Source of the DNA: Candidozyma auris
Taxonomy: Eukaryota > Ascomycota > Pichiomycetes > Serinales > Metschnikowiaceae
NCBI RefSeq assembly: GCF_003013715.1
Contig: NC_072813.1
Coordinates: 2,294,001 to 2,358,000, forward strand
Length of the DNA stretch: 64,000 bases
Direction of reading: 5' to 3'
Shown in pieces: positions 1 through 9,703 of the stretch. The position numbers and the translations under genes were made by a program. The stretch's first letter is position 1. The number at the start of each line of letters is the position of its first letter. The notes under the pieces are model-generated. The model saw nothing but the letters and a program-made list of their open reading frames with translations, ran no database searches and had not been told where the DNA came from.

Positions 1-566
1 TTTGAAGAAGTCATTTTTTGAACTGCTAGAGGATCTCTTTTAAATTGCTCGAGGGTCACTTATTAGCTTCTACATTTCAGTCGTGCCACCATAGTCAAGC
101 GCCATCCCTGAAAATTCATCACTTCTAAGTGACTCTGCAAATTCTTAGCCCTTTGTTTCATATCCTCTCACCAGCCAGCTACATATGTCAAACTAGTTCA
201 AACAATTAGCTCAACCAGCGTCACCAGCTCAATCAACTTTTCTCACCAGGGTTGTTTTTCGCAGCCATTCATCTTGCGCATAGTAATAACACCAAATAGT
301 ATCTCACCACCCCGATCGATTTCTCCCATAACAAGTGTGTTCTACTAAATAAGTACAAATTATTCATAAGTCAGCTACATACATTCAAACTCCTTTCTTT
401 CCGTTTCTTCACCTACCCTAGGCCACCCGTTGTTTGCACCCTCTCTTCATCTTCCCTCTGTGTCTCTCCTGCACTTCAATTCCCTCACCGTTCATTGGCT
501 AAATGCCTTCTCACTCTTTTTTCATCAACTAACTTCACCTTCAACCTACACCTTCTCCAACAAAGA
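1..566. other. Promoter region of COR1
   Basis: No ORF with a convincing product is present. The stretch holds the 5' flank of COR1, one copy of the ATGGCTGCGAAA word at 257-268, and a pyrimidine-rich leader (about 415-480) typical of a yeast 5' UTR. Confidence 0.6.
257..268 (-). promoter_or_regulatory. Recurrent promoter word, exact copy
   Basis: Reads TTTCGCAGCCAT on the + strand, an exact reverse complement of ATGGCTGCGAAA. It ends 298 bp before the COR1 ATG. Confidence 0.6.
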
Positions 567-1892
567 ATGATCCGTGGATTCCGCCCTGCCGCTGCTGCTG
601 CCCGCCGTTTCGTGTCCACCGCAAACTCCCAGACAAAATTCACCACGTTGCTGTCTGGCGTCACTGTGGCCACCGAGACAAACCCCAACGCTTCGTCTTC
701 AACCGTGGGTGTCTACTTTGGCGCCGGCTCCAGAGCTGAAACGCCCTACAACAACGGTGTGGGTGCTTTGACCACGAGAACGTTGGCTCACGGCTACAAA
801 GATGGCGTGCTTTTCTCTGCTGTCAACACGAAGGAGGCCAATGCCTTTGTGGCCCACGCTACCAACGAGAACGTTGCTGGTGCTGCCTCTGCTTTGCTGC
901 AGCTTGTCGCCAACAGAGAGGACTTGATCGAGAAGAGCAACTTCGACGCCTCCAAACAGGCCTTGTACGCTGACATTGACCGTTTGGAGAACACCCCATC
1001 CGAGACGGTGTTGGAGCACTTAAACGCTTCTGCTTTCCAGGGCCACTCCCTTGGCTTGCCTACCTTGGGTACTCACGACTCTGTTCCAGACATTGAGAAG
1101 TCCGACTCGATCAGATTCTTGGACAGAAACTTGGTGGGCTCCAACACCGTCATTGCTGCCTCGGGTAACTTTGACCACGATGCTCTTGTGGAGGTTTTCG
1201 ACAAGGAGTTCAAGCTTGCTGACGGGCCAAAGCCTGTTGTTCCCCCAGCTTCTTTCTTGGGTTCTGAGGTGAGAATGAGAGACGACACCATTCCAAAGGC
1301 CTACATCTCCATTGCTGCCCAAGGCGAAGGTCTCTCGTCTCCAGCTTACTACGTGGCCAAGGTTGCTGCTGCTGTGTTTGGCTCTTTCGACCACAACTCC
1401 GCCATTGCCAAGTTCACCTCCCCTAAATTGGCCTCCATCGTCCAGGAATACCACATTGTCGACAAATACACTCACTTCTCGAAATCATACTCCGACACTG
1501 GTTTGTGGGGTTTCAACGCCGAGATCTCCAACCTCGGCGGTATTGACGACTTCGTCCACTTCACCTTGAAGGAGTGGAACAGATTGTCTGTTTCCATCAC
1601 TGACGCTGAGGTCGCCAGAGCCAAGGCCCAGGTCAAGACTGAGATCTTGGCTAACCTCAACTCTACACAGGCTGTTGTTCACGACATCGCCACCACTGTG
1701 TTGTTGAACGGCTACAGAGCTTCGATTTCTCAGGCTTTGGACGCTATCGACGCTATCCTGACCAAAGACGTCAGAGCATGGGCTAGCGCTGCCTTGTGGG
1801 ACAAGGACATCGTCATTGCCGGCACTGGCTCCATCGAGGGCTTGTTGGACTACAACAGATCTAGAAACGATATGGCTATGATGAGATTCTAA
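567..1892 (+). CDS. COR1: Cytochrome bc1 complex core protein 1
   Basis: Core subunit 1 of mitochondrial ubiquinol-cytochrome c reductase (complex III), an M16 peptidase-like structural subunit on the matrix face of the inner membrane. The 441-residue protein opens with an Arg/Ala-rich, acid-free presequence (MIRGFRPAAAAARRF). It then matches S. cerevisiae Cor1 throughout: the LSxGVTVATE-type first strand, GSEVRMRDDTIPKA, and the C-terminal AGTGSIEGLLDY...MMRF. The zinc-ligand HxxEH of active M16 proteases is not present, as expected for core subunits. The start is the first ATG; the in-frame TTG at 495 adds residues that look like leader. The CTG at 651-653 sits at the Ser of the Cor1 'LSNG' strand, supporting CUG=Ser. 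It is convergent with GPA1, 138 bp apart. Confidence 0.95.
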   Translation: MIRGFRPAAAAARRFVSTANSQTKFTTLLSGVTVATETNPNASSSTVGVYFGAGSRAETPYNNGVGALTTRTLAHGYKDGVLFSAVNTKEANAFVAHATNENVAGAASALLQLVANREDLIEKSNFDASKQALYADIDRLENTPSETVLEHLNASAFQGHSLGLPTLGTHDSVPDIEKSDSIRFLDRNLVGSNTVIAASGNFDHDALVEVFDKEFKLADGPKPVVPPASFLGSEVRMRDDTIPKAYISIAAQGEGLSSPAYYVAKVAAAVFGSFDHNSAIAKFTSPKLASIVQEYHIVDKYTHFSKSYSDTGLWGFNAEISNLGGIDDFVHFTLKEWNRLSVSITDAEVARAKAQVKTEILANLNSTQAVVHDIATTVLLNGYRASISQALDAIDAILTKDVRAWASAALWDKDIVIAGTGSIEGLLDYNRSRNDMAMMRF

Positions 1893-2030
1893 GGGCTCAC
1901 GCGTCATACAGTTGTAGCCTCTCCTTATTATTAGACTTACCTTATTGTTCATCGCCGGCCTGAACTATTTCTTGTTACCTAATTGCATCTCCAGTATATT
2001 CTGACGAATAAAAATACACGCTATAAATTC

Positions 2031-3272
2031 TTAGATAAGTCCGCTTTCACGAAGATTCTGTTGGATCACCATGTCTGTAGCTGCGGAGAGAACAAACCCC
2101 ATGGCTTTAGTGTCTGTGGCACAGGTTCTGTGTACGTATATCGGTTTCAGTGTTCTGTTTAGACTAAGCAACATCTCTTCAAAATAATCAAGAACTTCGT
2201 TTACCACATGTGGGTTACCCTTGTAATTGGGAAAGTAATTGGTGATTGGGGATCTTTTGAGCTTATCCTCAAGCAAATCTATCTTGTTGAGAAATAAGAT
2301 AAAGGGTGTATTCTTAAACCATCTCGAGTTGCAAATGGCCTCAAATAGCATAAATGACTCCTTCATACGATTCACTCTTTCGTCCTCGTAAAGAGTCTGA
2401 TCGTACTCTGACACGGCCAACACGAATAGAGCAGCATCAATGTCTTGAAAGCAATGTATCCATTTTTTACGCTCCGAGCGCTGGCCACCGGCGTCCAAGA
2501 CTCTGAGAGTCATGTTTTTGATGTTGAAGTCGTTCTCAGTGATTCCGGTTGTTTTAATGCGTCCCATGATGACATCCTGGTCTGTGCATTTGTACTGAGG
2601 ATTGGAAAACTTCGAGACGTTCTCGAAGTAGTATGCTGTCGAGGTTTCTAGTTGGAATTCGTTGGCTCTTCCGAAGCACTGACGTATACCCCGATCATTC
2701 GTCCAGAGTTGCAAGATCGCCTCTGCGAGCTCTCCTCGAGTGTACACCTTCCTTTCCTCGAAAGATGCGTTAGAGTCCATATCGGATGAGTCTGAAACAT
2801 AGCCTGCTGGAAAATCGGGGTCCCTTACGCGGCTTTCGTTGGCATAACCAATATTGAACTGTTCTATGAGATAGGTCCCGTTAGTGTCCTTTTCTGAGGC
2901 CCTCACGTCAGCATTGACCACTACCCTCTTGTATGGAGTCAAAGCAGAACCTGGCTTGTCTGAATCCAAGGGAATCTTGAGCTTTCTAGCATTGTAAATC
3001 AACTTTTTCATTGATTGCACGAGATCATACCAGATTACATCGGTGTACTGGCGCCTTTCGAAATCAGTGAAAGAGTGGTGATGAAGGATTTTTAGCTGCT
3101 TGAGCACAGTCGACTTACCAGACTCACCTGCGCCTAGAAGAAAAACCTTAACGAGCTTGCGTTGTTTTTCATTCTTTACATTCAAGGACCGATCGATCGC
3201 GTCAGATATGAGCCGTTGTTGGAGAAAAGTCTGGTCTTCGTCCTCATTATAGGTACTCACGGCACAGCCCAT
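2031..3272 (-). CDS. GPA1: Heterotrimeric G protein alpha subunit, pheromone pathway
   Basis: A GTP-binding alpha subunit that couples the pheromone receptors to the MAPK cascade at the plasma membrane (CAG1 in C. albicans naming). The 413-residue protein begins MGC, giving N-myristoylation at Gly2 and palmitoylation at Cys3. The P-loop GAGESGKST is at residues 47-55, the switch I GRIKTTGIT near 243, DAGGQ near 260, NKID near 329 and TCATDT near 383, with the C-terminal receptor tail RESGLI. An insert at about residues 115-185 in the helical domain corresponds to the fungal Gpa1-specific insertion but is shorter than in S. cerevisiae. The sequence is closer to Gpa1 (IIQQNL..SG(I/L)I end) than to Gpa2. 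Its promoter (3273-3651) carries the recurrent word at 3588. Confidence 0.93.
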   Translation of the reverse strand: MGCAVSTYNEDEDQTFLQQRLISDAIDRSLNVKNEKQRKLVKVFLLGAGESGKSTVLKQLKILHHHSFTDFERRQYTDVIWYDLVQSMKKLIYNARKLKIPLDSDKPGSALTPYKRVVVNADVRASEKDTNGTYLIEQFNIGYANESRVRDPDFPAGYVSDSSDMDSNASFEERKVYTRGELAEAILQLWTNDRGIRQCFGRANEFQLETSTAYYFENVSKFSNPQYKCTDQDVIMGRIKTTGITENDFNIKNMTLRVLDAGGQRSERKKWIHCFQDIDAALFVLAVSEYDQTLYEDERVNRMKESFMLFEAICNSRWFKNTPFILFLNKIDLLEDKLKRSPITNYFPNYKGNPHVVNEVLDYFEEMLLSLNRTLKPIYVHRTCATDTKAMGFVLSAATDMVIQQNLRESGLI

Positions 3273-3651
3273 TTTCAGGCAATCCCAACAAAATGATGCT
3301 CCAGAAAGGACGGCTCTTCAAACATTTAAATAATTATGACCTGTGCAAGTATTTTGCACCCACTAGGGTGCATCGTGCATAGAAAGTGTTTCAGGTTGAG
3401 AAATATTATAGAAACTTTGCCCGATGGTCTCAGGCAAGTCACTTGATTCAATGAAGCATCTGGAGCTCTTACGTATGATCAATGAGGTGTATCATACTTT
3501 GAAGAGCATTCTAATATTCTCTTTCAGTCCCGCTTTTCTTATTTGTATCTCATGTGGTTTCTCCTAGTTTTGTTATTTGGCCTGAAACTGGCTGCGAAAT
3601 CGCTGCAGGTACTAATCCCAATCAGGATTCTCGAGACGGTAGATAATCTTC
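3273..3651. other. GPA1 promoter / phosphoesterase 3' flank
   Basis: A 379-bp gap between tandem minus-strand genes. It contains the recurrent word at 3588-3599 and otherwise nothing recognisable. Confidence 0.5.
3588..3599 (+). promoter_or_regulatory. Recurrent promoter word, one mismatch
   Basis: CTGGCTGCGAAA, 316 bp upstream of the GPA1 start and only 52 bp past the stop of the next gene. Confidence 0.55.
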
Positions 3652-5235
3652 TTAGATGGCGGTCACAACCACAAAGTAACCAAGCATGACAAATGAAAAC
3701 TCAAGAATACACAAACGGAGGAACAAAGTGAGGTTCCATTTGCGTATGAAGCGGCGCACTGCCAACTTAACGTATTTGTATTTTGCAACCACTTTCTCCA
3801 GAGTCAGTCTGGTGGCAGTAGACGTGTAAGCGGGTAAGGGAATGGATGAAGATGAAGTGCCTTCGTCTTGTTCTTTTAAGAAATTAGACACTTTACGGGA
3901 CATGGGGTTCTCCATGAGTACGGCAGACAGTTCAGAGTACTCCTGGCCGTACGTTGGCAAGATGGAGTAGTTGTACCTTGAAGGACGGAGTCTGAGGGAA
4001 TGGAATAGTAAAAGAGATGCAATTGCCGTTGCTGTGATAGCATACACAACTATGTTGTGGTAAGGTCTTGGAAGGTAGCACACGTGGGTATCGTAGGCCA
4101 ATTGATCAGGACTGCTGGACTGAGAAGTGTCAAAGGAGAGAAGCTGCACTGCAGGCCTCCAAATACCCATGGCCATGCTAATTGACTTAACGGTTATTTC
4201 CCTCGTGTTGGTGAGAGGGTGAGTGACGTCGCAGTAGTCATGATCATCGCCTGAGAAAGCCACTACTGGACGTACAGACTCGAGTATCTCCTCAGAGATG
4301 TGCGGGAGAAGCGACAGCTGGTACTGGTAACCCTTATTTTGAAGGAACACCGAGCTTTCTCGAAGTGGTCCGCACTTTAACTTCGATGTGTCTCTGTAAA
4401 GTGGGACATGCGATAAAAGAATTCTTGGGCGGCGGTGAGAAGTAGATTCGCCCGTTTGATAGTCTGGGGACATCAATGTTGCTGCTAGAGAAGAATCCAC
4501 CAGCTCAGTGGTCTGAGAAGTGGCAGAATCTCCGGAACTCTGTACCGAGGTACTGTCCGCAAGAGCTTCGAGATCTCTCGCCACAACCTCACCATTAGCA
4601 TCCTTTAAACCGGCCACAAACTTTCTCGAAGGCTCATTTAGCCCATTTTCAGCAGAATACAGCGGCGTGTCCAAGATTACAAAGTCCACGCCGCCAGCCT
4701 CGACCACGACATTGCTCTCGCCAAAAACAGCCTCAAACCGCTGTCGCAGATGCTCTTTCACGCCATTTCCAAAGCCTATATCATGATTGCCAGGCACATT
4801 TGTGAACCAGTTTTTTCTATGCTCATACTTGGCAGGCCAGCGATCGAAGATCCGCCAGAACCGCCTCACTTCGTGATCAAAGTAAGCGTCCAGCGCCAGG
4901 CGGCCGTTATCGAGATAGTCACCCAAAAAGAAGATATAATCTGGCTGGAGAGACTCCACCATGGCTTTGTAGTTCTGAGCCACGTATTTATCAACTGTGT
5001 GTTGCAGAAGCTTGAGTAAGGGGGCGCTTCGTCCAGGGTAGGTGTGGTTGTCTATAAGCTGGGGATCGGCCACGAGAAGCACGTTGGTCTGACTGGTTGA
5101 GTTCACATTGGTCCACTCACACGCATTAGCGGTTCTTGAGGGCACCATCCATTCAAACCATACGAACTGCAACGAAAAGGCTGCCGCTAGTGCTAGCACC
5201 AAGGCATACGAGTTGCGGAGCTTCGGGAGGGACAT
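3652..5235 (-). CDS. Cdc1/Ted1-family membrane metallophosphoesterase
   Basis: A 527-residue ER/Golgi membrane phosphoesterase of the family that removes ethanolamine-phosphate side groups from GPI-anchor mannoses. A first membrane segment lies at about residues 10-28. A lumenal calcineurin-like domain follows with the metal motifs ADPQLID (about 58-64), GDYLDNGR (about 111), PGNHDIGFG (about 151) and GDDHDYC (about 330). Two further hydrophobic segments come near residue 400 and at the C-terminus. The start is the first ATG at 5235; an upstream TTG is less likely. The motif spacing and the EITVKS..MGIWRPAVQLLS block fit Ted1 at least as well as Cdc1, so I do not assign one symbol. It is divergent from the AMP-binding-like gene. 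Confidence 0.85.
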   Translation of the reverse strand: MSLPKLRNSYALVLALAAAFSLQFVWFEWMVPSRTANACEWTNVNSTSQTNVLLVADPQLIDNHTYPGRSAPLLKLLQHTVDKYVAQNYKAMVESLQPDYIFFLGDYLDNGRLALDAYFDHEVRRFWRIFDRWPAKYEHRKNWFTNVPGNHDIGFGNGVKEHLRQRFEAVFGESNVVVEAGGVDFVILDTPLYSAENGLNEPSRKFVAGLKDANGEVVARDLEALADSTSVQSSGDSATSQTTELVDSSLAATLMSPDYQTGESTSHRRPRILLSHVPLYRDTSKLKCGPLRESSVFLQNKGYQYQLSLLPHISEEILESVRPVVAFSGDDHDYCDVTHPLTNTREITVKSISMAMGIWRPAVQLLSFDTSQSSSPDQLAYDTHVCYLPRPYHNIVVYAITATAIASLLLFHSLRLRPSRYNYSILPTYGQEYSELSAVLMENPMSRKVSNFLKEQDEGTSSSSIPLPAYTSTATRLTLEKVVAKYKYVKLAVRRFIRKWNLTLFLRLCILEFSFVMLGYFVVVTAI

Positions 5236-5730
5236 GCCAGAATTTGACAATCAGGAAGCAAGATCAAGCTGAGGAGATCAAGCTGACGATTTGAAATGTC
5301 TATATTGTAGAATGAGTGGAAGTACGGGCTGCCGATGAGTGCCTTGTGTGATGTAGGAGATTTGTTACTGTAGATGATCTGTCTAGCGCGGTAGCGTCAG
5401 TATACAGAGTATGGATGTGGGAAGATTGAGGAATGCAAAGAGGAAGGTACTTTGACCTGTGATAGATTGGATCGAGTTTTCTGATATAGTCAGTGGCATC
5501 TATCAATTAAATCTACTGGGTATGGTGAAATACATCATTGATGAACCTATCAACAGAAATTATTATGGTTGTAGATTCAATTATGAATAGAAAGTGCAGA
5601 GAAGAGACCACCAGACAAAGCTCTTTCTAGACGATTTTCACAAGTTGCCCTTAATGAGCCAATTAAAGTTCACTTTTGGAATTTGGAGGAGCCTGAGGCT
5701 TCTCAGCTGAGGTCTTCGTCAAGTTACACA

Positions 5731-5742
5731 TTTCGCAGCCAT
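5731..5742 (-). promoter_or_regulatory. Recurrent promoter word, exact copy
   Basis: TTTCGCAGCCAT on the + strand. It lies in the divergent gap, 496 bp from the phosphoesterase ATG and 620 bp from the + strand ATG. Confidence 0.6.
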
Positions 5743-5779
5743 TGAAGCTGCAGGCTGCCTAAGCAAGTAGCAGAATGGA

Positions 5780-5808
5780 TTTATATATAAGAAAGTCCGG
5801 AAGGACTT
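5780..5808 (+). promoter_or_regulatory. TATA-like tract followed by a 6-bp hairpin
   Basis: TTTATATATAAG is followed within a few bases by AAGTCC GGAA GGACTT, a perfect 6-bp inverted repeat with a 4-nt loop. It lies 550 bp upstream of the nearest + strand ATG, so the transcript it might serve is not obvious. Confidence 0.3.
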
Positions 5809-6067
5809 CTTGGGTGACTTTGTCAATGCTAAGAGGTGAAGTAGGACGCATCTCGAGTAACTGTATTCTCTGGGCATCCAATACTACGGTAATTTTTCAC
5901 CGAGTTATTGTAATGCCACTTTTTTCCACCACATTCATATGAACTATTCTCCACCTTATTATGTACCTAAACTTTCCATCTCTGAGGAAACCAGTCAGTT
6001 AAATTTTCTCCTTTCGGCCTTCTGTATGTCATTCAGCAACTTTTGTTGAGGCGATGCTTGCGAAATA

Positions 6068-6079
6068 TTGGCTGCAAAA
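6068..6079 (+). promoter_or_regulatory. Recurrent promoter word, A-form
   Basis: TTGGCTGCAAAA, 283 bp upstream of the ATG at 6362. Confidence 0.55.
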
Positions 6080-6361
6080 TACCTCACGGGACACTTCACA
6101 CATAACAGATGCCAAATACCCAAAATCCAATTTCCCAATACTTGAAAGAATGAAAATCCCATCCTCACCTTGAAGTGGTAGAGTAATCCTCATTTACAAC
6201 CCGGTCTCATTGCTCTATGTTTAGTCTCGTTCCTCTCGTTCTCACTCGTCTCGTTCTCACTTCTCGCGTACCATCTGATGTGTGCATACTCGCAGTATCT
6301 ACGTTTCTGTCAACCACTTCCATCTTCACCACATTTTCATCTCCACATTTTCATCTCCACT

Positions 6362-7828
6362 ATGGAAGACTCGCTCCCCACAATCATTTTGGCCTCCTTG
6401 TTGGGCCTCTTCTTCGTCTACAAAAACTATTTGGCCATCACTCGCGACGTGCCCCCAGAGTACCTCTCTCAGCAGAGCGTGGTGGACTCCATCAGAAATC
6501 CTGGAGAGCTGGCCATCTACAAATCGACAAAACTCGACTACTCCTCGGGGCTCCGGGTGGGCTTGGCCATCAGATTTAACCACTACAAGATTCGGAACGG
6601 CAATTTGAACGATATGTGGGAAATTTTGATGTATGCGCTCGAGACTAACCCTTGCAAGAGCGTACGGTTCGATGGATCTGCAATTGAGCTCGCAAAGGTG
6701 AACGCGTGGGCACAAAACGTGGCTAATTTTTTACGTGAGCAGCAAATCAAGGCGTTGGCGTTGCCGCTGCTGTGCTTCATTTCGTCGCCTCAGGTGTTCA
6801 TTTTGGTGGTTGCCTGCTTCCTTGCGCAGACCACGGTGCATGTGTTCGACGAGAAGACCGATCATGGCGAAGTGTGGGTTGCCGAGGTCACAAATGGGAA
6901 CGTGCTTCTCAAAACCGAATCCACTAGCGTTTCTCTCGGCTCCTTTGAGGCAGAGCCTTCCGCTTCCTTCAAGTATACATACACCCCAGATAAGGATCGG
7001 GGTATTGCCTTGGTGGTCACTACAAGGCTCGGGCCCAACATCACCTCCACAAGTAGATTCACTCAGATCAATCTTGTGGCTGCTACCGCCAGCTGCCTCA
7101 AGCACCTTCCTCCAGAACATGCATTGTCTGAGAAAGATCGCATGTTGGTAATTCAAGATGAGCGCTCCACGGAGGCCATCACCAACACCATCACAAAGGT
7201 GTTAGCTTCTTTCGTCTCCCAAGCTGACCTTTACCTCTCAAACAGTATCGCTCAAGGCCTTGAGTGGAGTCCCACCATAATTTCCGCATCACAAAAGCTG
7301 GCTATGTCTCTATACAAAGAGCCCCAGGGCTTGGGCAAAATCATATATTGGCACAGGCAATTTGCATTGACCCAGCTCAAGTTTTCGAAAGGCACTTTCT
7401 TCAAGCCCTACCACAGTCTTAGGCTTCTATTTGCCTATAAATCAATAAATGACGGTCCGCTCGAGAGCTGGAATAAAGTGAGAGCCGCCTTGTCCACCCA
7501 TGTTGTCGAGGAATTGGGCTACATCAACATTGCTGGTCCTTTCCTTGTCACGGATATCCACGACTACCGCAAAATTCAATCGCCGATGGCGCTGCTGCTG
7601 CTTGTTTTTAGAGGCTCTATTGCTCAAGCCGATGAAGCTAAATTAGACGACTACGACGGCTTGAGGCCCGGTAACATCTGCGTTCGTGGCCACAATATCG
7701 GCAAAACGTATACAACCATGAAAAGTGCTGGAGATAAGCATATCACACCTGATTCTGAGGGGTTTCACAGAATCTCCAAGGTGAAGGGTAACTGGGGTCT
7801 GGACGGATGTCTCTATGTTTATAGTTGA
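6362..7828 (+). CDS. Membrane-anchored, degenerate AMP-binding (ANL)-like protein
   Basis: A 488-residue protein of uncertain function. An N-terminal hydrophobic helix (about residues 6-22) precedes a region resembling the start of acyl-CoA synthetase-type ANL enzymes (SGLRVGLAIRF.. then a hydrophobic stretch near 140-160). A C-terminal block DGLRPGNICVRGHNIGKTY (about 435-453) resembles the A8-type 'GEICVRGPNV..GY' motif, followed by a strand resembling 'GFHRI..VKG'. I cannot find the Ser/Thr/Gly-rich P-loop (TSGSTGxPK) or the TGD and Lys motifs needed for adenylation, so it may be non-catalytic. An upstream in-frame ATG at 6278 exists, but the intervening codons look like leader with short C/T-rich repeats. 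It is convergent with DAD1, with only 13 bp between stops. Confidence 0.6.
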   Translation: MEDSLPTIILASLLGLFFVYKNYLAITRDVPPEYLSQQSVVDSIRNPGELAIYKSTKLDYSSGLRVGLAIRFNHYKIRNGNLNDMWEILMYALETNPCKSVRFDGSAIELAKVNAWAQNVANFLREQQIKALALPLLCFISSPQVFILVVACFLAQTTVHVFDEKTDHGEVWVAEVTNGNVLLKTESTSVSLGSFEAEPSASFKYTYTPDKDRGIALVVTTRLGPNITSTSRFTQINLVAATASCLKHLPPEHALSEKDRMLVIQDERSTEAITNTITKVLASFVSQADLYLSNSIAQGLEWSPTIISASQKLAMSLYKEPQGLGKIIYWHRQFALTQLKFSKGTFFKPYHSLRLLFAYKSINDGPLESWNKVRAALSTHVVEELGYINIAGPFLVTDIHDYRKIQSPMALLLLVFRGSIAQADEAKLDDYDGLRPGNICVRGHNIGKTYTTMKSAGDKHITPDSEGFHRISKVKGNWGLDGCLYVYS

Positions 7829-7841
7829 GCTCAAAAGCCAT

Positions 7842-8105
7842 TCACGCGTCTTTTTGAGCTTGAGGCTCCTGTTGATCCTTTTCTGGTTCATTGGAAGCGT
7901 CGCGTTGTGCTTTGCCTACTCCATTATAGAAAGTAGACCAGAGTCTGCCCACATCTTCAAACTCTTTACCCACTTGGATCGAGTCATTGAGGGAGCGATT
8001 GAGCACGTCTAGGTTATAGACGACCGAGTCAATAGCAGACGAGATCTCTGCAAGTAGGAAGTCTCTTTGTTTTTCAAAAGTTGTGCTTGGTTCTGGTGTT
8101 GACAT
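7842..8105 (-). CDS. DAD1: DASH/Dam1 complex subunit Dad1
   Basis: An 87-residue outer-kinetochore protein of the microtubule-binding DASH ring. The core FEKQRDFLLAEISSAIDSVV..NLDVLNRSLNDSIQVGKEFEDVGRLWSTFY aligns with S. cerevisiae Dad1 (EQRNIVLQEI..LNGLN.SLE.I..VGREFQSVSDLWKTLYDG), including the conserved LW-xx-(F/L)Y. It has a helical N-terminal half and a charged, Gln-rich tail. The length equals the family's usual 80-95 residues. It starts at the first ATG; the promoter lies in the gap towards 8900. Confidence 0.9.
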   Translation of the reverse strand: MSTPEPSTTFEKQRDFLLAEISSAIDSVVYNLDVLNRSLNDSIQVGKEFEDVGRLWSTFYNGVGKAQRDASNEPEKDQQEPQAQKDA

Positions 8106-8908
8106 AATGAGGAAGACTGTTTACTATGGTGACACTGCTATGCGTGTATCTTAGGGTGGTGAGTGTTGATTCCTGCAGATACTCGAGTCAACCATTCCGT
8201 TAAAACAAATTTCGCCAATTCCGTTACCTACATGCCTCCTTTGGCGGAATTCGTGTCTCTTGGCAGAAAAAATGTCGTTTTTGCCGCTGATCTTTCTCCC
8301 TGTCAGCGTGGGTGACCATGTCACGAGTCCTGAGTGTAGCCCTGGGGAGTGCACATAGGCGGACTTACCCTGGGTAGTGCACCGCGACAAAGTTTAAAGC
8401 ACTAAACTAGCGAAGAGATTTTTTTTTTTTTTTCAGAAACAACACCCAGGTAATTTACATTGAGCGGTCATGCCGGGCTACGTGCCCCTAGTGTGAGTGT
8501 ACTCTCTCGCCTGGCAGAAGAAAAGGACAGAAGTTCAGTTAAAGTCTCGCAGCCATGAGATTCGGACTCTACGTTTGTCCTAACATTCTGAGCAAGTAGA
8601 ACATTTCTCAGTCTTGTAGTAAGGCAGGGGAAACAATGGGGAATTCGAGCTGTCAAATGGACAATCACTAGAGTTTAAGTTGAACATAGTGTGACAGCTA
8701 AAGTCTACGCTAGAAAGTCCTGGCTTAGCTACAGCATTTTTTCCAAACCTTCATTTTTTAAACCAACCGAGTGTTACTAAATGTACACATTAAGACAGTA
8801 TAATACAAAACCAACACAACTGCCGTGGCAGCAGGGAGTGGATGGCTAGAGAGCAGGCAAAGACTGCCGAGCAGAGGGACTGCTGCAGCAGTCAGAAGCC
8901 GCCATCGA
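8106..8908. other. Gap upstream of DAD1
   Basis: About 800 bp with an 18-nt T run near 8420-8434 and no ORF that looks protein-like. It is the DAD1 promoter side and the 3' flank of the next minus-strand ORF. Confidence 0.4.
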
Positions 8909-9139
8909 TTACCAGGATTTCTTCCCTAAGCAAAAAGTCACCGGGCATGGCGGGCTCTTTTGCTGAGCGGCATGCTTCTTGTTGCACCGGCGCATGTAGT
9001 CCTTTTTCTCGTCAAACTTGGTGAAGCACTTCTTCTTGTTGTTGTTGTTGTTGCCCGTGAGAGAGCTCAAGATGGAGCTCGAGTCCAGGGCCGACGAGTG
9101 GGTCGACAGCGATGATTTCTTCTTCGATAGAAAAGGCAT
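8909..9139 (-). CDS. Small basic Ser/Lys-rich hypothetical protein
   Basis: A 76-residue ORF with no family I recognise. The N-terminal third is MPFLSKKKSSLSTHSS-type Ser/Lys sequence, followed by an Asn run (NNNNN), then KKKCFTKFDEKKDYMRRC and a Cys-containing tail. In its favour: a good TATA box on the same strand about 280 bp upstream (9420-9427) and an ATG following a long pyrimidine-rich leader. Against: small size and low complexity. A three-codon upstream ORF (ATG GTT TAT TGA at about 9156-9145) ends only a few bases before the start codon. I do not assign a function. Confidence 0.35.
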   Translation of the reverse strand: MPFLSKKKSSLSTHSSALDSSSILSSLTGNNNNNKKKCFTKFDEKKDYMRRCNKKHAAQQKSPPCPVTFCLGKKSW

Positions 9140-9419
9140 TTTTCTCAATAAACCATGGCACCGTGCGTGGTGAGTGGGTATGCCGATCAGATGCTGGAAA
9201 TAAATTAATAAGTGACTGAGCTTAGCCAGTAAAGGTGACGAGGGAAGAGAACCTCACAAAAAACGAGGCTCTAGGAGGAAGATGGAACGGGAGGAGCAGA
9301 ACCCCTGGGGCACAAACACCAAGTGGGAAAAGGTGAAAATGACACAAAAAAGTGAAGTTTCAGGAAAAGAAGATGTAGCTATTCACGCTGGAAATGTACA
9401 AGTTTGGGGGGGCTGCCCG

Positions 9420-9427
9420 TTTATATA
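9420..9427 (-). promoter_or_regulatory. TATA box, minus strand
   Basis: Reads TATATAAA on the minus strand, about 280 bp before the ATG of the small ORF ending at 8909. Confidence 0.4.
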
Positions 9428-9695
9428 GGGCTTTGACCGTGTGAGCAGGAAAGGCAGGAAGGCAGGAAGGCAGGAAAAGATTGGGCAGGCAGGCAGGTTA
9501 GGTGTGAGGGTCGAATGAGACATTTTTTTTGGCCAGGGAAAAAAAATTTTGCCATTACTCAATCGAGCAAAGGTGCGACATCTGACACACTACCAGAGGC
9601 CAAATAATCCCTCAAGTTTTCGCACGACCCAGCGGTCTTTAGCGGGAGATACCAGGCACAGGCAAGGAAAAAGGATCGAAGGGCCGGCCGAAAAC

Positions 9696-9703
9696 TATAT
9701 AAG
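9696..9703 (+). promoter_or_regulatory. TATA box without an obvious gene
   Basis: TATATAAG followed by a C/T-rich stretch (about 9717-9750) resembling a yeast 5' leader. No ATG-initiated ORF of convincing composition follows for 3 kb. Confidence 0.35.

Larger units (their letters stand above)
5236..6361. other. 1.1-kb divergent promoter region
   Basis: No gene recognised. It holds two recurrent words (5731-5742, 6068-6079), a strong TATA-like tract at 5780-5789 immediately followed by the hairpin AAGTCC-GGAA-GGACTT (5793-5808), and short C/T-rich direct repeats just before the ATG at 6362. Confidence 0.5.
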
